From contig OZ004598.1 of assembly GCA_963924555.1 (NCBI GenBank), positions 2,194,501-2,258,500 on the forward strand: a DNA stretch of 64,000 nucleotides, given 5' to 3'. Source of the stretch: Crambe crambe (Eukaryota > Porifera > Demospongiae > Poecilosclerida > Crambeidae). The notes beneath the pieces are model-generated. The model made no database searches, had not been told where the DNA came from, and saw nothing but the letters and a program-made list of their open reading frames with translations. The translations under genes were made by a program, and so were the position numbers. Shown one piece after another: positions 10,831 through 24,600 of the stretch (positions are counted from its first letter, which is position 1; every line of letters starts with the position of its first letter).

Positions 10831-10849
10831 GTGAGAAACCAGGTTTAGA

Positions 10850-11604
10850 AAGTCCTCTTCATGAAGGCCTTACAGAGAGCTGAAATGAGCAAAATTGCTT
10901 TACTCATGCAGCCTTTATCAGCAGCGCATTTTTTCAATTCTCAGCGAACTTCTTCTATGGAAGACTACATTGAAACATCTAACATGCTACAGTATAACTA
11001 CAGAAAATGAGTTTTGTCACAGTGTGAATGGGTATAGCAGCTAATGGCTGCATAATGGGTCTCATTTTATCACAGTGTGTGAATGGGAATAATGAGCATA
11101 ATGGGTGCAATTTTTTATGATAGGTAGACTATGGGAATTTGAGAATAGCATAGCTAATAGGGAGAAAAACTAGCATAATTTATCAAGGCCTACACAGGGT
11201 ACGTGTTATTCTTGAACCATTTCTTCCTATTCTTCAAGGACTTTTTCATGGACAGGCATTGGAGGGATAAATGGTACATACCACAATTTCATCCTCTACG
11301 TTCTGGGCATTGTGATAATCTTTGGCAAGTAGAGAATAATCCCTAACACTTCTTTGGAAGGACTCAAGGCAGTCAGAGTCACAGCCTCAATTACCCTTTT
11401 TTGGTTCCTGTGACTTGTCCATCTTCTCCTGTACAGACAGGTCTAGAACTACTGTGGTCTGAAGAATTCATAGGATGCTGCTCTAGTCTGCTATTGATTT
11501 GCGCATGTGCATAACACATGCCGGATACGATGGGTATGGATCATGCTGGACTGGTAGTAAAGGGACATACTACATGCGCCGAATTGGGATAGATTCCAAG
11601 AATC
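10850..11604. other. Intergenic, possible LINE debris
   Basis: No supported gene. Two related tracts near 11020-11130 (GTTTTGTCACAGTGTG-like, then TTTTATCACAGTGTG-like) form a short imperfect direct repeat. Confidence 0.4.
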
Positions 11605-12126
11605 ATGAAATCTTTTGCCACGATAATAAGAGCTAGTATAATGCTAAATTTCTTGGCGTCAGAAGTTGTAAGCACAGCTTTTTCAACACCTGGTGTACCT
11701 TGCTATTTGCATCCTGCTGGGGATGGTTGCCACTACAGATTGAAACCAGATTCTGATGTTTGCACCACACCTTTCGAGCGTAAAAGGATAAGTCGAGGGA
11801 TTCTGCTGGTTAACAGGACACTATTGTCCCTAGAGCCAGTGTTGGGTCAGTGGTTGCTGTGCTGGCAATAATGTTTGTAACTGTGGTTGCTGTATTAGTG
11901 CTCTACAAGTCATATCATAAAAGAAAATCATGTGAGACCTTATGCATCTACCAAAGTGTGATCGTATTTTATGTTTATAGGCACTCCACCATCCCATTTG
12001 CAAGTTGATGATACCAATATTTTCAGTACTGCTTATGTGTCCATCAATTCTCCAATGAAGACTGAGCCAGCATATCGCTCCACACAACACACATTTGATG
12101 CAGATGAAGCTGAATCAATAATATAA
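11605..12126 (+). CDS. Small type I membrane protein, Cys-rich ectodomain, no sushi domain
   Basis: An ATG at 11605 opens a reading frame with a weak signal-like start and then GVPCYLHPAGDGCHYR, which closely matches GIPCYLRPAEDSCHYT of the sushi-receptor gene at 15700. A transmembrane segment (SVGSVVAVLAIMF, then VTVVAVLVLY, and KSYHKRKS) follows in a different frame, ending at a donor at 11931. The last exon, 11981-12126, encodes a tail beginning CTPPSHLQVDDTN and containing Tyr residues, and ends TAA. Joining the first part to the membrane part needs either a short intron (one candidate runs from GT in DSD-GTTTGC to AACAG near 11818) or a frameshift, so the gene may be damaged. It is tail-to-tail with the secreted-protein gene at 12217-14778. 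Confidence 0.55.
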
Positions 12127-12216
12127 TGACACTACATGCAGCTAATAATACTTTATATAAAAAACAAATGATGCATGGTTTATAATATAACTGAGATACA
12201 TAGCTAGCTGCAACAG

Positions 12217-14778
12217 TTATTTGTGTGATCTTGGAAATCGGGGAAGCACATTAGTGAAATACCCAATGATCTGAGCACCTGGAATATTTATGATGATTCC
12301 ATTTGCAGTTCTGTGTGCAGTCACGCTCTGCTTGATTTTTTTTATTCCAGTAGAAAATTTCTGACTGAGTTCAATTGGAATACCTTTCACAGGGAATATT
12401 ACACTCCCCATAAATGAACCTCCAGCTATCATTTGCATAACACGACTGACACTGTTAGCATTAACGTCAGAGAATTGTAACTTAACATCACGAGCCAAGA
12501 CAAAACTTGTAACATATTCTGGCAGGAGGTAAAGGTTACTTCTTGATCCTCTTATGTTGTCACGAAGATCTTTTTCAGTACTCGGTCCTGGTGAAACATA
12601 AGTGGTCTTCTTCTGAGCTTCATCTTGCTGCATCTGTGTACCAGATAATAAGTTGGTTTTTGAAAAATGCGTATATTTATAATTACTAGGAAAAAAGACC
12701 AATTAGCATTATCTACTAAACTTTACCCTTGAATATGACCCACTAGCTATAATTAAGGTGTACCAGTATATACGTACAACAGTTCTATCTCTGTGGATCG
12801 TGTGTACGACGACGTTAATAATACTAGCTAAATTTACAAATGATAATGAAGGATTTTCGAATATACTTGGTTTAAACCATGGTCTCTTGATAGTAACACG
12901 TAACAACTGGCCTGAGACTTTCAGGTTTGCGCTATTAAAAGACTGTCTCATATCGGTTGTTGATTCCCTGTAGTGAGTTGAAGCCTGAGCTCCAAAGCCT
13001 CTTCCACCAACAACAACAGCACCAAGCTCAACAGCAACATTAAAGGAGTTCATTTCCGTATCGGTTTGAGTATGTGAAGATTCAGAGTCATACTGAAAAC
13101 TGGTCCAGGCATCATCTAAATTTTGCTCAGTCTCATTAAGAACACTGTTCAAATCTTGAAATTCCCTTGAGTCTACAACTTCACCCAGATATGGACGGGA
13201 TAAATTTAATTTTTTCTCATTTTTTTTGATTTCTTTATTCAGACTTCCTATTCTAGCTTGCAGGAATTTATTCAGCTGTCTTTTTGAGTTGAGCAAAAAC
13301 GCAGCACTTTCATATTCAAATCTCACTTGTGCTTGTTGAAAGGTGGCGGTCACTGCTTCAGCATTTGCTTGCTTGAATTTGCTGCATTTTGAAGATGGTC
13401 GGCTTGTCGAACCATTAGGAGCTTGCTGTTGTGCGCTTTGATTCATGCACTCTGTCATTGCAGATATTGACTGGTTTGTTTTTTCATCCCTTCTTGCAGT
13501 TGAAGAATTTAGTTTACCTTGCAATTGATTCTGAGTTTGTTCTGCCCTATCACGATTGTGATTATTGAAATCAATCATGGTCTTTAAAGCATCTCGCTCA
13601 CTTTCTAGCATACCTTTTCGAGCCAACAACATATCTCGACTTGGACCTTTTATTCTGTATACAATTAAGTTATAATGTCAGTATTATATCAGATATAGCT
13701 AGCTATTTATGGAGTCAGAGTTAGCGATGACAGGTCGGTTTTGACAGTAAAGGGACTGATTAAGAAAAGTAAAAGAGTATGTAGCTTTATAGTTATAACT
13801 CTACTAGCTATAGCTAATTTTATTTATCTGTACACATTATAGCTACAGCTGCATGGGCACAAAACTTACAACATTAATACAATTACCTTACCTTGGTAGT
13901 AAATATTTGTACCAATTTCCTGGTTCAAAACTGATAGGGTATACAGTACGAGTGCGATCCAGAGACTGAACCCCCGATGCTCGTAAAGCTATCTGTGCAT
14001 CTCTCAACTCTGAACCTGCCGAAGCAGAATCTAAATAGGTCTTGTATAGTTCCACTAGATTCTTATCACCAAATGTAAGCCATTTTGTGTATGCACCTTC
14101 TACCCGAGAGAGAAGAGATGGGTAATTCCTTTGAAACCAAAGTTGGTAGTCTATTGCACTTCTTGTCTTTCTTGCTTCCTCTATCTTATCTTCCATCTCA
14201 AGCCGGTACTTTGAATATATCTTTAGGTATCGATCATAAAGGGATAAGAGGGTAGTGTTCACAGTCACATTATCTGGGTCCTGAACTGTAGCAGTTAAAT
14301 ACCTTCGTGCCATTTTGTATTTAGCCTGAGCATCCAATGACTTAGTTTTTATGCCTAGAATATTCATTTGGGATATTATTGTTTCATATGCCCTCGACAT
14401 ACTCTTCCCTGTCACTCCTCCACTGAAAGGATCTGCACCAACTATAACGTCAGCTATATCGAACCATTTCTCCATAACAGCAGGCGGGACTAAAACTTCT
14501 GGAGCAGAACTATTTTGTCTCAATAAGCTTTCTTCATAATCCTGACCTGGATAGTAGTCCCAATAGTTAAGCACTTTGCCAGGAGAGAGGAGTATAAATC
14601 GATTGCTAGTAATTCCTTCAGACAGTGGAGATTTAGGGGCAATGATATTTCTCAGAGTAATGTATAAATCTATCAGAATTTTCGCTGACTTTTCTACTCT
14701 CTCTTCTCCCGTACTCTTGTTGAAAACGCTAGTTAGCAGCAGAGCTGCGACACCAAGAGTTATAACTGTTATCTTCAT
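12217..14778 (-). CDS. Secreted coiled-coil protein of unnamed family, 706 aa (paralogue 1)
   Basis: Three exons join in frame: 13892-14778, 12838-13654 and 12217-12633 (887+817+417 nt). The start at 14778 opens a signal peptide (MKITVITLGVAALLL); an upstream in-frame extension lacks such a start. Residues about 25-295 hold motifs shared with the paralogues: NRF.LLSPGKVLNYWDYYPG, LVPPAVMEKWFD, QLWFQRNYPSL, SLDRTR and WYKYLLP. Residues about 296-500 are charged and helical with coiled-coil character and a Gln/Ser-rich patch. The C-terminal part has RVTIKRPWFKP, then TYVSPGP, LPEYVTSFVLARDVKLQF, IPGAQIIGYF and PRFP. I do not recognise a named family, so no function is given. It is secreted by inference. 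Unlike paralogue 4 it has no intron after the signal-peptide region. It is convergent with the membrane gene at 11605. Confidence 0.8.
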
Positions 14779-15699
14779 TGCAGCAGTTGTGCATGTGAGG
14801 TATGTTGTCTTACCAAAATAAGGCGAATGATGTACGGTTTGAGCATGTGCAGTTCGAGATATCGTAACTATTTTCATAGATTGTATAGAATACGTAACCG
14901 GAATTGGAAACGCAATATAAACTGCCCGGCCACTCCTTCGCATTAATTAATACAACAAGAAAAAAATACTATAATTATTGGGTATCAAGTGTGATCCTGG
15001 TGATTTCTTTCAATTTTTTCTTCACCTCTGCACCTTCTTGTTCTCTGCCCGAACCTATGAGTGAAGATATTGAAGCCTCTCAGTCGATCATCCCTGAGTA
15101 TAATAAATTAATGTACTCTAATCATTGAGCTTTTTCTTGGCAAGGGAATGCATACATTTGGAAACCATAGGTGCAGGGCATGAAGGAATAACTACTTGTT
15201 ATGAATATAAATTGGGGGCACTAGAAACAACTTAACTTTTTCAAAAAAGGTATGCAAAGACACACCCTGCTAATGTGAACTATTGGCTGAAACTCTCAAA
15301 TAGCTACATGCAAAGTTCACTACATTTTAGGTATGAGGGCATGAATTAGAGTGTATACTAAACTCTGAAACTGTAAGTTGAATATTTATTTTTTCATGTA
15401 GCTAAGAGGATACAGGTACACAAAGCCAAAACAGGCTAAAACAGGCTGGTATGGGTGTCTTAGCAGCAAAAAATTAGCTTTTTGCTCGAGTAAGGTGGTG
15501 AAGTTACTATATAGCTATGCTATGGACTTACTTCAGAACTTCGAGAGGTCGATTCCTCCACGTTAAGCTTTTTCAGCTCTTCCACGTACCGCCATACGGA
15601 TTGTAGAACCACGCAGATTGTATTGTTGCTATTGGGCGTTTCCAATAGCTAGCACCGAGGGTCAAGGTACATCTACGTAGTCGAAGATCGGCATTGACG
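14779..15699. promoter_or_regulatory. Head-to-head intergenic region of paralogue 1 and the sushi receptor
   Basis: The 921 bp between the two divergent start codons must hold both promoters. No gene was seen inside it. A relic of the 519-2407 element's terminus occurs near 14891-14910. No core promoter motif could be fixed by eye. Confidence 0.4.
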
Positions 15700-18600
15700 A
15701 TGTCTTCAGTCCAGCTTCTCTTGCTTTCTTCATATTATTTCATATGTGTTGGAGCTGATTTTTTGTCTGCTGGGTGCTCTGATGAAGGGTGTGGCATACC
15801 CTGTTACCTGAGACCTGCTGAAGATAGTTGTCACTACACAGTGCATGACCCATGCGATAGCGGTGGAGCAACAGAACTTGATCTACAGTTGAGTTTTCTC
15901 AATAATTCTCTTATAAGACTACAAGAAAAACTCGTTCAAAAAGGAATAAGTAAGTTCACTAGCTAACTTGATCTTCGTTCATTTATTGTGTCATGAAATA
16001 AATACACATAGTCCCAGCTGAAAGTGTGTGTCGTCAATTACCTGCCATTGAAAATGGTGGAGTTATATATTCTGATCTTCTTCTTTCCATCGGTGTTACT
16101 GCTAACTATGTATGCCATAACAATTATGACTTATATGGACATGGGACATATGAATGTTCGATTGGTGGAATATGGATAGGGAGTGATTCAAAAGCTATGA
16201 AACAAACACCGACATGTGAAGGTATAATTATGAAGTAGACTAGCTATAACAGAAATTATAATGTGCAATTAGCACTATGAAAGATATCCTAGCCTGAAAC
16301 TTGAAGGAAACTTGATAAGGAAATTCATAGGATACACAAGGGCATTTCCAAGTTTCCTATTAAAATATGCCGCGCCCTTGCATATCCTACACTGTGTTTC
16401 CTTCAAGTTTCTCTTAGAAATGCAAGGGAAATCTCTCTCATTTTTGGTAGCGTAGCCAATTAAGAGCTAACTGTAAAATTAAACTAACCCGATGTTATTT
16501 TACACACATTTGATTTGAACATAAAAAATACTACAAGCTCTATACATAGCTAATGCCCTCCTGACGATATTTATTGATTCAGGGTCTTTGGTTGAGTGTG
16601 AGGCACTTGCTACAATTCCTTTCGGACATATCAGCTATCAAATTGTGGATGCTGCAATACCGCGGCCAGGAGATCTGGCCACTTATTCATGTAACACTCA
16701 CTATTTTCTGTCTGGACAGCAAGAGCGAGTATGCTTACGAAATGGAACTTGGAGTGGTGTGGAACCAGAATGCATTGGTGAGAGCATCTATATATATATA
16801 TACATTTAATTGAGCAAGCTCCAAGCTCCATGGTCATGGCCTAGAAACTGAGCTTATAATAAAGTCACAAAAATTGTTGCTCAATAAAGTAACCATAGCT
16901 ACATCTATACATGTATAGAGACCTAATGGAGACTGCATGGACAGTCACTAGCTAGCTCTTCGAATCTTACTTCTCTAAAGTCCTTTCCAAATCTGAGCTC
17001 AATTTAAAAAAAATTCAAGCAATATTGACTGTATCTATGTCGGTACATGGTCTATACATCCAAAATGCCCCAGGCATATGTATGCTATATACATATGTAT
17101 CTGTCCTGTTAGTGGCACCCTGTACGCGTGTCAGCTCTAGTTACTTGCTCACTTGCTGTCAACATGCAGACCCATGCATGCATGCAGATGTTCTGGCATG
17201 TTCTAAAACCACTCGGTCTAAATGTTTACTGTGGCTATATAAGAACTAACAGATTGTTGGTATGACAACTGCATATAGATATAGATTCAGACTAAATTTA
17301 AAGAGTCGGTGTATTCTGTACTATAATGGTTTTTGTTTTGATGTTGTTATAGCATGCAGATGGTCATGTTCTTAAAATCACTGGCTAAAAAAAATTAGTT
17401 AGTGGCTATAGCCTGATATGCACGTATAGGCCCTTCCTTACACATTCAGATCATCCAGTGATATTTTAAGAACATTTACCATCTGCATGAATGAGTCTAC
17501 GACAGAGATTGTACATCGTAGCTGCACAACAAACCAATACATTTTAATCCAGTGATTTCAAGAACATGACCATGCATCTGCAACATAAATCAGAAGCTGC
17601 ACAACGAACTAAAGCCACTAAGCCTGATACTGAAGTAGTTTGCTGGATCAATGTTTGGAATGATAACTGCATGGGTATAAAATGTAGTCTTTTAATCCAG
17701 TTATTGAACATGCATCGATATAAACATATACCAGAAGCTGCACAGCAAACTAAAGCCATACGGAATACACAAGCTATACTTGGTAGGAGCTGTCATACAA
17801 TACCAACAAGAAAAATAGTTGTTACATATATACACTTTCCTTGTTGACCATGCCTATACTTGCTTAGCCATGTCTATTTTCTTTCTCCTCTAGAGTAGTA
17901 TAATTAGAAGAGAGAACATGTTACATGTGTGCATGGGCTAACTAAACTAGGAACTATTGCAGTTACTATATCATCTAAGGCTACGGTCAAAGAAAAACAA
18001 TCTATGTATTATTGTACATGACACCCATTTTGCCTTTCACTTTCAAGGTCACACATTGGATAACTTGGTGCATACTAACTGATTTCCTTTTATGATCACA
18101 CACGTGTCATTTCAAAGATATCGAGTACATTGGCTTGTATTGATAACTCAGTGCATACCAACTGTGATTTCATTAACAGTTACACCTGTGACCTTGCACG
18201 TGTCACTTCAAAGATATCTTTTGGAGCATTTGGCTTACATTTTCAAGGTCGGTGCATACTAGCTAACTGTGATTTGAGGTGTGACCTTGCATGTGTCACT
18301 TTGAGTTTGAGTGTAATAGCTAGCTAACAACACAAATTTTTATCTCTTTGCCTACACTCGTGATGCGCACAAACCGGATTTCTTGGATTCAATTTTGTGC
18401 AACTAATAATAGCTAAAATGCTCACTAGTGGTAGCTAGCCTACCAGTGAAGCCAACATGGGTCCTCCACGCTCCTTCTTATACCTTTCCTCATGGTTCAG
18501 TGTTTGTGCTCCTAGTCACTTATATCTGATATCCAGCCCTGTAGTTTTGATATGTTGCTGCACTCAACTGGAATCAAAATTATGTGCCACTAACCACACA

Positions 18601-21600
18601 CTTATTATACCAACTGGAAGTACACTGCCCAGATGGCAAAGGACACCCCTTGGGCTCATTTTGACTTCATCATAACACCAAGGTCCCAAACAACTGAACA
18701 CAGGGATTGCCCTCTCATGGACCCCCATCTAGCACAGCTGATTGTTCTCTCCAAGATATTGCAAATAAGGGGTCCAAGGCTCTATTTCAGGAGTTAAAGC
18801 AGCTCAATTCAAAGCAACTTGGCAGCCAAGGTGAGCACAACACTTAGAGCACCAAAATTTGAATTTCCAAATTTGACCCTTGACCTGACACCGCAAAAAT
18901 GTACATCGCAAGTGAATTTCTCTGTTAAGCAATCACAAACCCAGGATTTGAAAGTGCAGCTGTTTAAGCTTCACCCCCTCTACTTAAAACAGGTTTTCAT
19001 GTTCGGGGGCATAGACAAAGGGGGCTTTAGCCCCCCCTCACATGCTGAAATCTTTTTTGCTTGCAATGAACGGGATAAATTGTCAACCATGTTGAGAATT
19101 TTTTTCCTAGCTCAATACCATAGAAGAAATCATATCTCTCCATATGTGCAGCTACTCCCCTTCATTTCCGTATCTTTGGTCTCATTCATAGTCGCTTCCC
19201 ATATTATTATGAGTGCCTGATAATTTTCTGATATTGATATAAGAGATTCAGCACGGACTGTCCATCTTGTGGGACACAGTATACGAATACCTGGAGACCC
19301 TGCAGTAACATCATTCTTGATTTTATTGAAGATGACATCACGTTTTGGAGATTTCTTGATAAGTTTGGTGATTTCATAGACTGTATCAAGAGTATCTCCC
19401 AAAACTTTTATTCCTTTGAGTAAATCCTGGACAGGAAGGTTTAGTGCATGTCCATAGCAATGCATGTATAATGCTTTAGGTTGAATAGAAGCTAGTTGTG
19501 TTGCTACACCTGATTTCGAGCCCGACATGCTACTGGCTCCTTCATAACATATTGCCCTCTACAATTCTCCAATCTCAAATTCAAACGCAGTAAGATATCT
19601 TTAATTGTAGATACTATTACTGTGGCAGTTGTAGATTCCAAACTATGTAGCTAACCCCACAAATTCTTCATAGACATCTAAGTCATCATCAACATAGCGC
19701 AAACACATAACCAACATTCGACAAGTCTGTGGTCTCATCTACCATGATGGTATATCATTTACCAGACACTTGACTAGCAATCTCTCTTCCTATGTGGAGA
19801 CCACACATCTGGACTTGTAAACTTATCTTGTGATCTTTCCATCCATTTAGCAACACTCTTATTATCTTCAGACCGTAACTGCAATAATTGGATGAAATTA
19901 AAGTCGATTCACATCCCTTAGCTTCATCATCTCCATTTCGGTACTGACCACAAAAAGCAAGACCTTGCCATCCAAGAAATTAGATATTATTTAAAATAAT
20001 CCATAAACTGTTTCGATTTTCAGCTTTTTGATTAGTAGGGGTAGTACTAAGCATCTCTCCAACATTAATTTTTGTGATGTATTTGGAATCATTTGTATGA
20101 CATCTACTGCTTCATGGTGAGACAGAGTTTTCTGGTGCTCATCAAATTTCTCAAGTGCTTTCTTCCAGTTTGTAAAGCCTGATTTACAGAAAACATCATC
20201 CTTATTTCGTGAAACAGGAAGATTACGCATTTCTGCAACCATGCAATAGAAGCAAAGCACAGTGTCACTACCTTCTTGATAGTGCAACCATTGTATTTGC
20301 TGTACCATGATGAACAAAAAGAATGCTTCTGATTTCCAATTAGACGTTGAGGAAATCGTAAAATAGGTTGATTAGGGTGAGATGGAATCAGTGCACAGGA
20401 AGGGCTATCATCTGATGTCTTGTTTGGAGTAATATTACACTCTTCCTCTTCACCTGTACTACTGTTTAACTCTTCCTGCTCTTCCTCATGGCTCTCTCTC
20501 ATCTCGTATCTGACATTCTAGTTCTTCTTCATGGCATTCTAGCTCTTCTTCATCTTTTGTCTGGTATCTAGTTCTTCCTCATCTTGTGTCTGGTGATATT
20601 CCAGCTCTACCTCTTCATTACTAGATTTCTTCAACCAACCCAAAAGTGAAGACTGTGCCGTCATATTTGTAACACTATTTACTGCATGAAACTGCTTGCA
20701 GACATGTGACACATTTTTGTCGTAGTGATAACCATGATGTATACGTATATAACTCATTGAATTTTGTATTTAGCTGGTACCACATACTATAGAGGGTTGC
20801 CTCCTCACACACTCTAAGCACTGATCCAGACATTTTTGAAAGGGGGTGGTTGAGATCTTGAAAAGGGGGTATGATGACCATGTGCATGGCTGTAAGGTTC
20901 CTATGAGGGGGAGGGAAACTTGGGAGCTGTAGGCCTATAGCACTCCATGGCCATGAATATATCCTTATTGGAAGACACCCAAGAAGGATGTGATCATCTA
21001 GTATTTTAGGAGGAAAGCTGGGTGGGCCTATCCACCTCCCCTGCATCAGTCCCTACACTCTTAGCTGCATTGGCTTGCACCATTTATAATCTTGTTAAAG
21101 TGGGTGTGTTTTTACAAAAGTGGGCATGGCATTGAAAAAAAATTTTTTTTCTACACCCTGATGTTGCAGACCCTATACTGGAACAGTCACTAGCTAGCTC
21201 TTCGAATCTTACTTCTCTAAAATCCTTTCCAAATCTGAGCTCAATTTCAAAAATTCAAGCACATGCGTAGTATTGACGACCAATTTTTGCAAGATTCCCT
21301 AAAACCTCTGTATCTATGTCGGTACGTGGTCTATACATCAAAAATGCCCCAGGCATATGTATGCATACATATATGTATCTGTCCTGTTAGTGGCACTCTG
21401 TACGCACGTCAGCTCTAGGAATACTTAATTACTTGCTCACTTGCTGTCAACATGCAGACCCATGCATGCATGCAGATGTTCTGGCATGTTCTAAAACCAC
21501 TCGGTCTAAATATTTACTGTGTCTATAAGAACTTGGTATGACAACTGCATATGGATATAGATTCAGACTAAATTTAAAGAGTCGGTGTATTCTGTACTAT

Positions 21601-24600
21601 AATGGCTTTTGTTTTGATATTGTTATAGCATGCAGATGGAAAATTGCTGGCTAAAAAAATTAGTGGCTATAGCCTGATATGCACGTATAGGCCCTTCCTT
21701 ACACATTCATCCAGTGATATTTTAAGAACATTTACCATCTGCATGCATGAGTCTACGACAGAGAGTTTGTACATCGTAGCTGCACAACAAACCAATACAT
21801 TTTAATCCAGTGATTTCAAGAACATGACCATGCATCTGCAACATAAATCAGAAGCTGCACAATGAACTAAAGCCTGATACTGCATGAAGTAGTTTGCTGG
21901 ATCAATGTTTGGAATGATACCTGCATGGGTATAAAATGTAGTCTTTTAATCCAGTTATTGAACATGCATCAATATAAACAAACTAAAGCCATATGGAATA
22001 CACAAGCTATACTTGATAGCAGCTGTCGTAATAATACCAACAAGAAAACACTTTCCTTGTTGACCATGCCTACTTGCTTAGCCATGTCTATTTTTCTTCA
22101 ATTCATGTTTCTCCTCTAAAGTAGAAGAGAGAACATGTTACATGTGTGGGCTAGGAACTATTACAGTTACTATAGCATTTAAGGCTACGGTCAAAGAAAA
22201 ACAATCTATGTATATTGTACATGACACCCATTTTGGCTTTCATTTTCAAGGTCACACATTAGATAACTTGGTGCATACTAACTGATTTCCTTTTATGATC
22301 ACACACGTGTCATTTCATTGAGTACATTGGCTTGTATTGATAACTCAGTGCATACTAACTGTGATTTCATTAACAGTCACACCTGTGACCTTGCACGTAT
22401 CACTTCAAAGATATCTTTTGGAGCATTTGGCTTACATTTTCAAGGTCATACATTAGATAACTCAGTGCATACTAACTGTGATTTGAGGTGTGACCTTGCA
22501 TGTGTCACTTTGAGTTTGAGTGTAATAGCTAGCTACAACACAAATTTTCATCTACACTCATGATGCACACAAACCAGATTTCTTGGATTCAATTTTGTGC
22601 AACTATATAGCTAAAATGCTAACTAGCCTACCAGTGAAGCCAACATGGGTCCTCCATGCTCCTTCTTACACCTTTCCTCATGGTTCAGTGTTTGTGCTCC
22701 TAGTCCTGCAACCCCACCTATCTAAAAAACCCAGCCCTGTAGTTTTGATATGTTGCTGCACTCATTTCTACAACTGGAATCAAAATTATGTGCCATTAAT
22801 GGGAGATACTAACCACACACTTATTATGCCAACTGGAAATACACTGCCCAGAGGGCAAAGGACCCCTTGGGCTCATTCTGACTTCATCATTACATATCTT
22901 GGACCAAGTCCCAAAGCACTGAACACAGGGATTGCCCTCTCATGGACCTCCATCTAGCACAGCTGATTGTTCTCTCCAAGATGATTGTAAATAAGGGGTC
23001 CAAGGCTCTGTTTCAGGTGTGTTGGGTAAGGGGTCTGGCTTGTGAGACTAGCAGCTCAATTTGAAGCAACTTGGCAGCCAAGGTGAGCATAACACTTAGA
23101 GCACCAAAATTTGAATTTCCAAATTTGACCCTTGACCTCAATCTTGCTGACACCGCAAAAATGTACATTGCGAGTGAATTTCTCTGTTAAGCAATCACAA
23201 ACCCAGGATTTGAAGGTGCAGCTGTCAATCATGTTGCAGACCCTATACTGGAGCAGTCACTAGCTAGACTTTGCATACAGATGGTAATAATGTTCTTAAA
23301 ATAATTATGTTCTTAAAATATCACTGGATCAATGTTTGGAATGGGTATAAAATTTAGTGTTTTAGTCCAGTAATTTTAAGGACATGCATCGATATAAACA
23401 TATATCAGAAGCTGCACAGCAAACTAAAGCCATACGGAATACACAAGCTATACTTGGTAGGAGCTGTCATAATAATACCAACAAGAAAACACTTTCCTTG
23501 TTGACCATGCCTACTTGCTTAGCCATGTCTATTTTTCTTCAATTCGTGTTTCTCCTCTAAAGTAGTATAATTAGAAGAGAGAACATGTTACATGTGTGAG
23601 CTAACTAAACTAGGAACTATTACGGTTACTATATCATCTAAGGCTACGGTCAAAGAAAAACAATCTATGTATATTGTACATGACACCCATTTTGGCTTTC
23701 ACTTTCAAGGTCACACATTGGATAACTTAGTGCATACTAACTGATTTCCTTTTATGATCACACACGTGTCATTTCATTGAGTACATTGGCTTGTATTGAT
23801 AACTCAGTGCATACTAACTGTGATTTCATTAACAGTCACACCTGTGACCTTGCACGTATCACTTCAAAGATATCTTTTGGAGCATTTGGCTTAATTTTCA
23901 AGGTCATACATTAGATAACTCAGTGCATACTAACTGTGATTTGAGGTGTGACCTTGCATGTGTCACTTTGAGTTTGAGTGTAATAGCTAGCTACAACACA
24001 AATTTTCATCTACACTCATGATGCACACAAACCAGATTTCTTGGATTCAATTTTGTGCAACTATATAGCTAAAATGCTAACTAGCCTACCAGTGAAGCCA
24101 ACATGGGTCCTCCATGCTCCTTCTTACACCTTTCCTCATGGTTCAGTGTTTGTACTCCTAGTCCTGCAACCCCACCTATCTAAAAACCCTAGATATCCAG
24201 CCCTGTAGTTTTGATATGTTGCTGCACTCATTTCTACAACTGGAATCAAAATTATGTGCCATTAATGGGAGATACTAACCACACACTTATTATGCCAACT
24301 GGAAGTACACTGCCCAGAGGGCAAAGGACCCCTTGGGCTCATTCTGACTTCATCATTACCAAGTCCCAAACCACTGAACACTGAGGGATTGCCCTCTCAT
24401 GGACCCCCATCTAGCACGGCTGATTATTCTCTCAAAGATGATTGTAAATAGCTAAGGGGTCCAAGGCTCTGTTTCACTGAATCAGGTGTGTTGGGTAAGG
24501 GGTCTGGCTTGCAAGACTATTTGAAGCAACTTGGCAGCCAAGGTGAGCACAACACTTAGAGCACCAAAATTTGAATTTCCAAATTTGACCCTTGACCTCA

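Noticed and set aside
18130-18327. Frame MACIDNSVHTNCDF and its copies at 22.3, 48.1 and 60.4 kb
   Set aside because: It recurs only because the DNA module is repeated; the frames differ in length and end, with no start context or splice logic.
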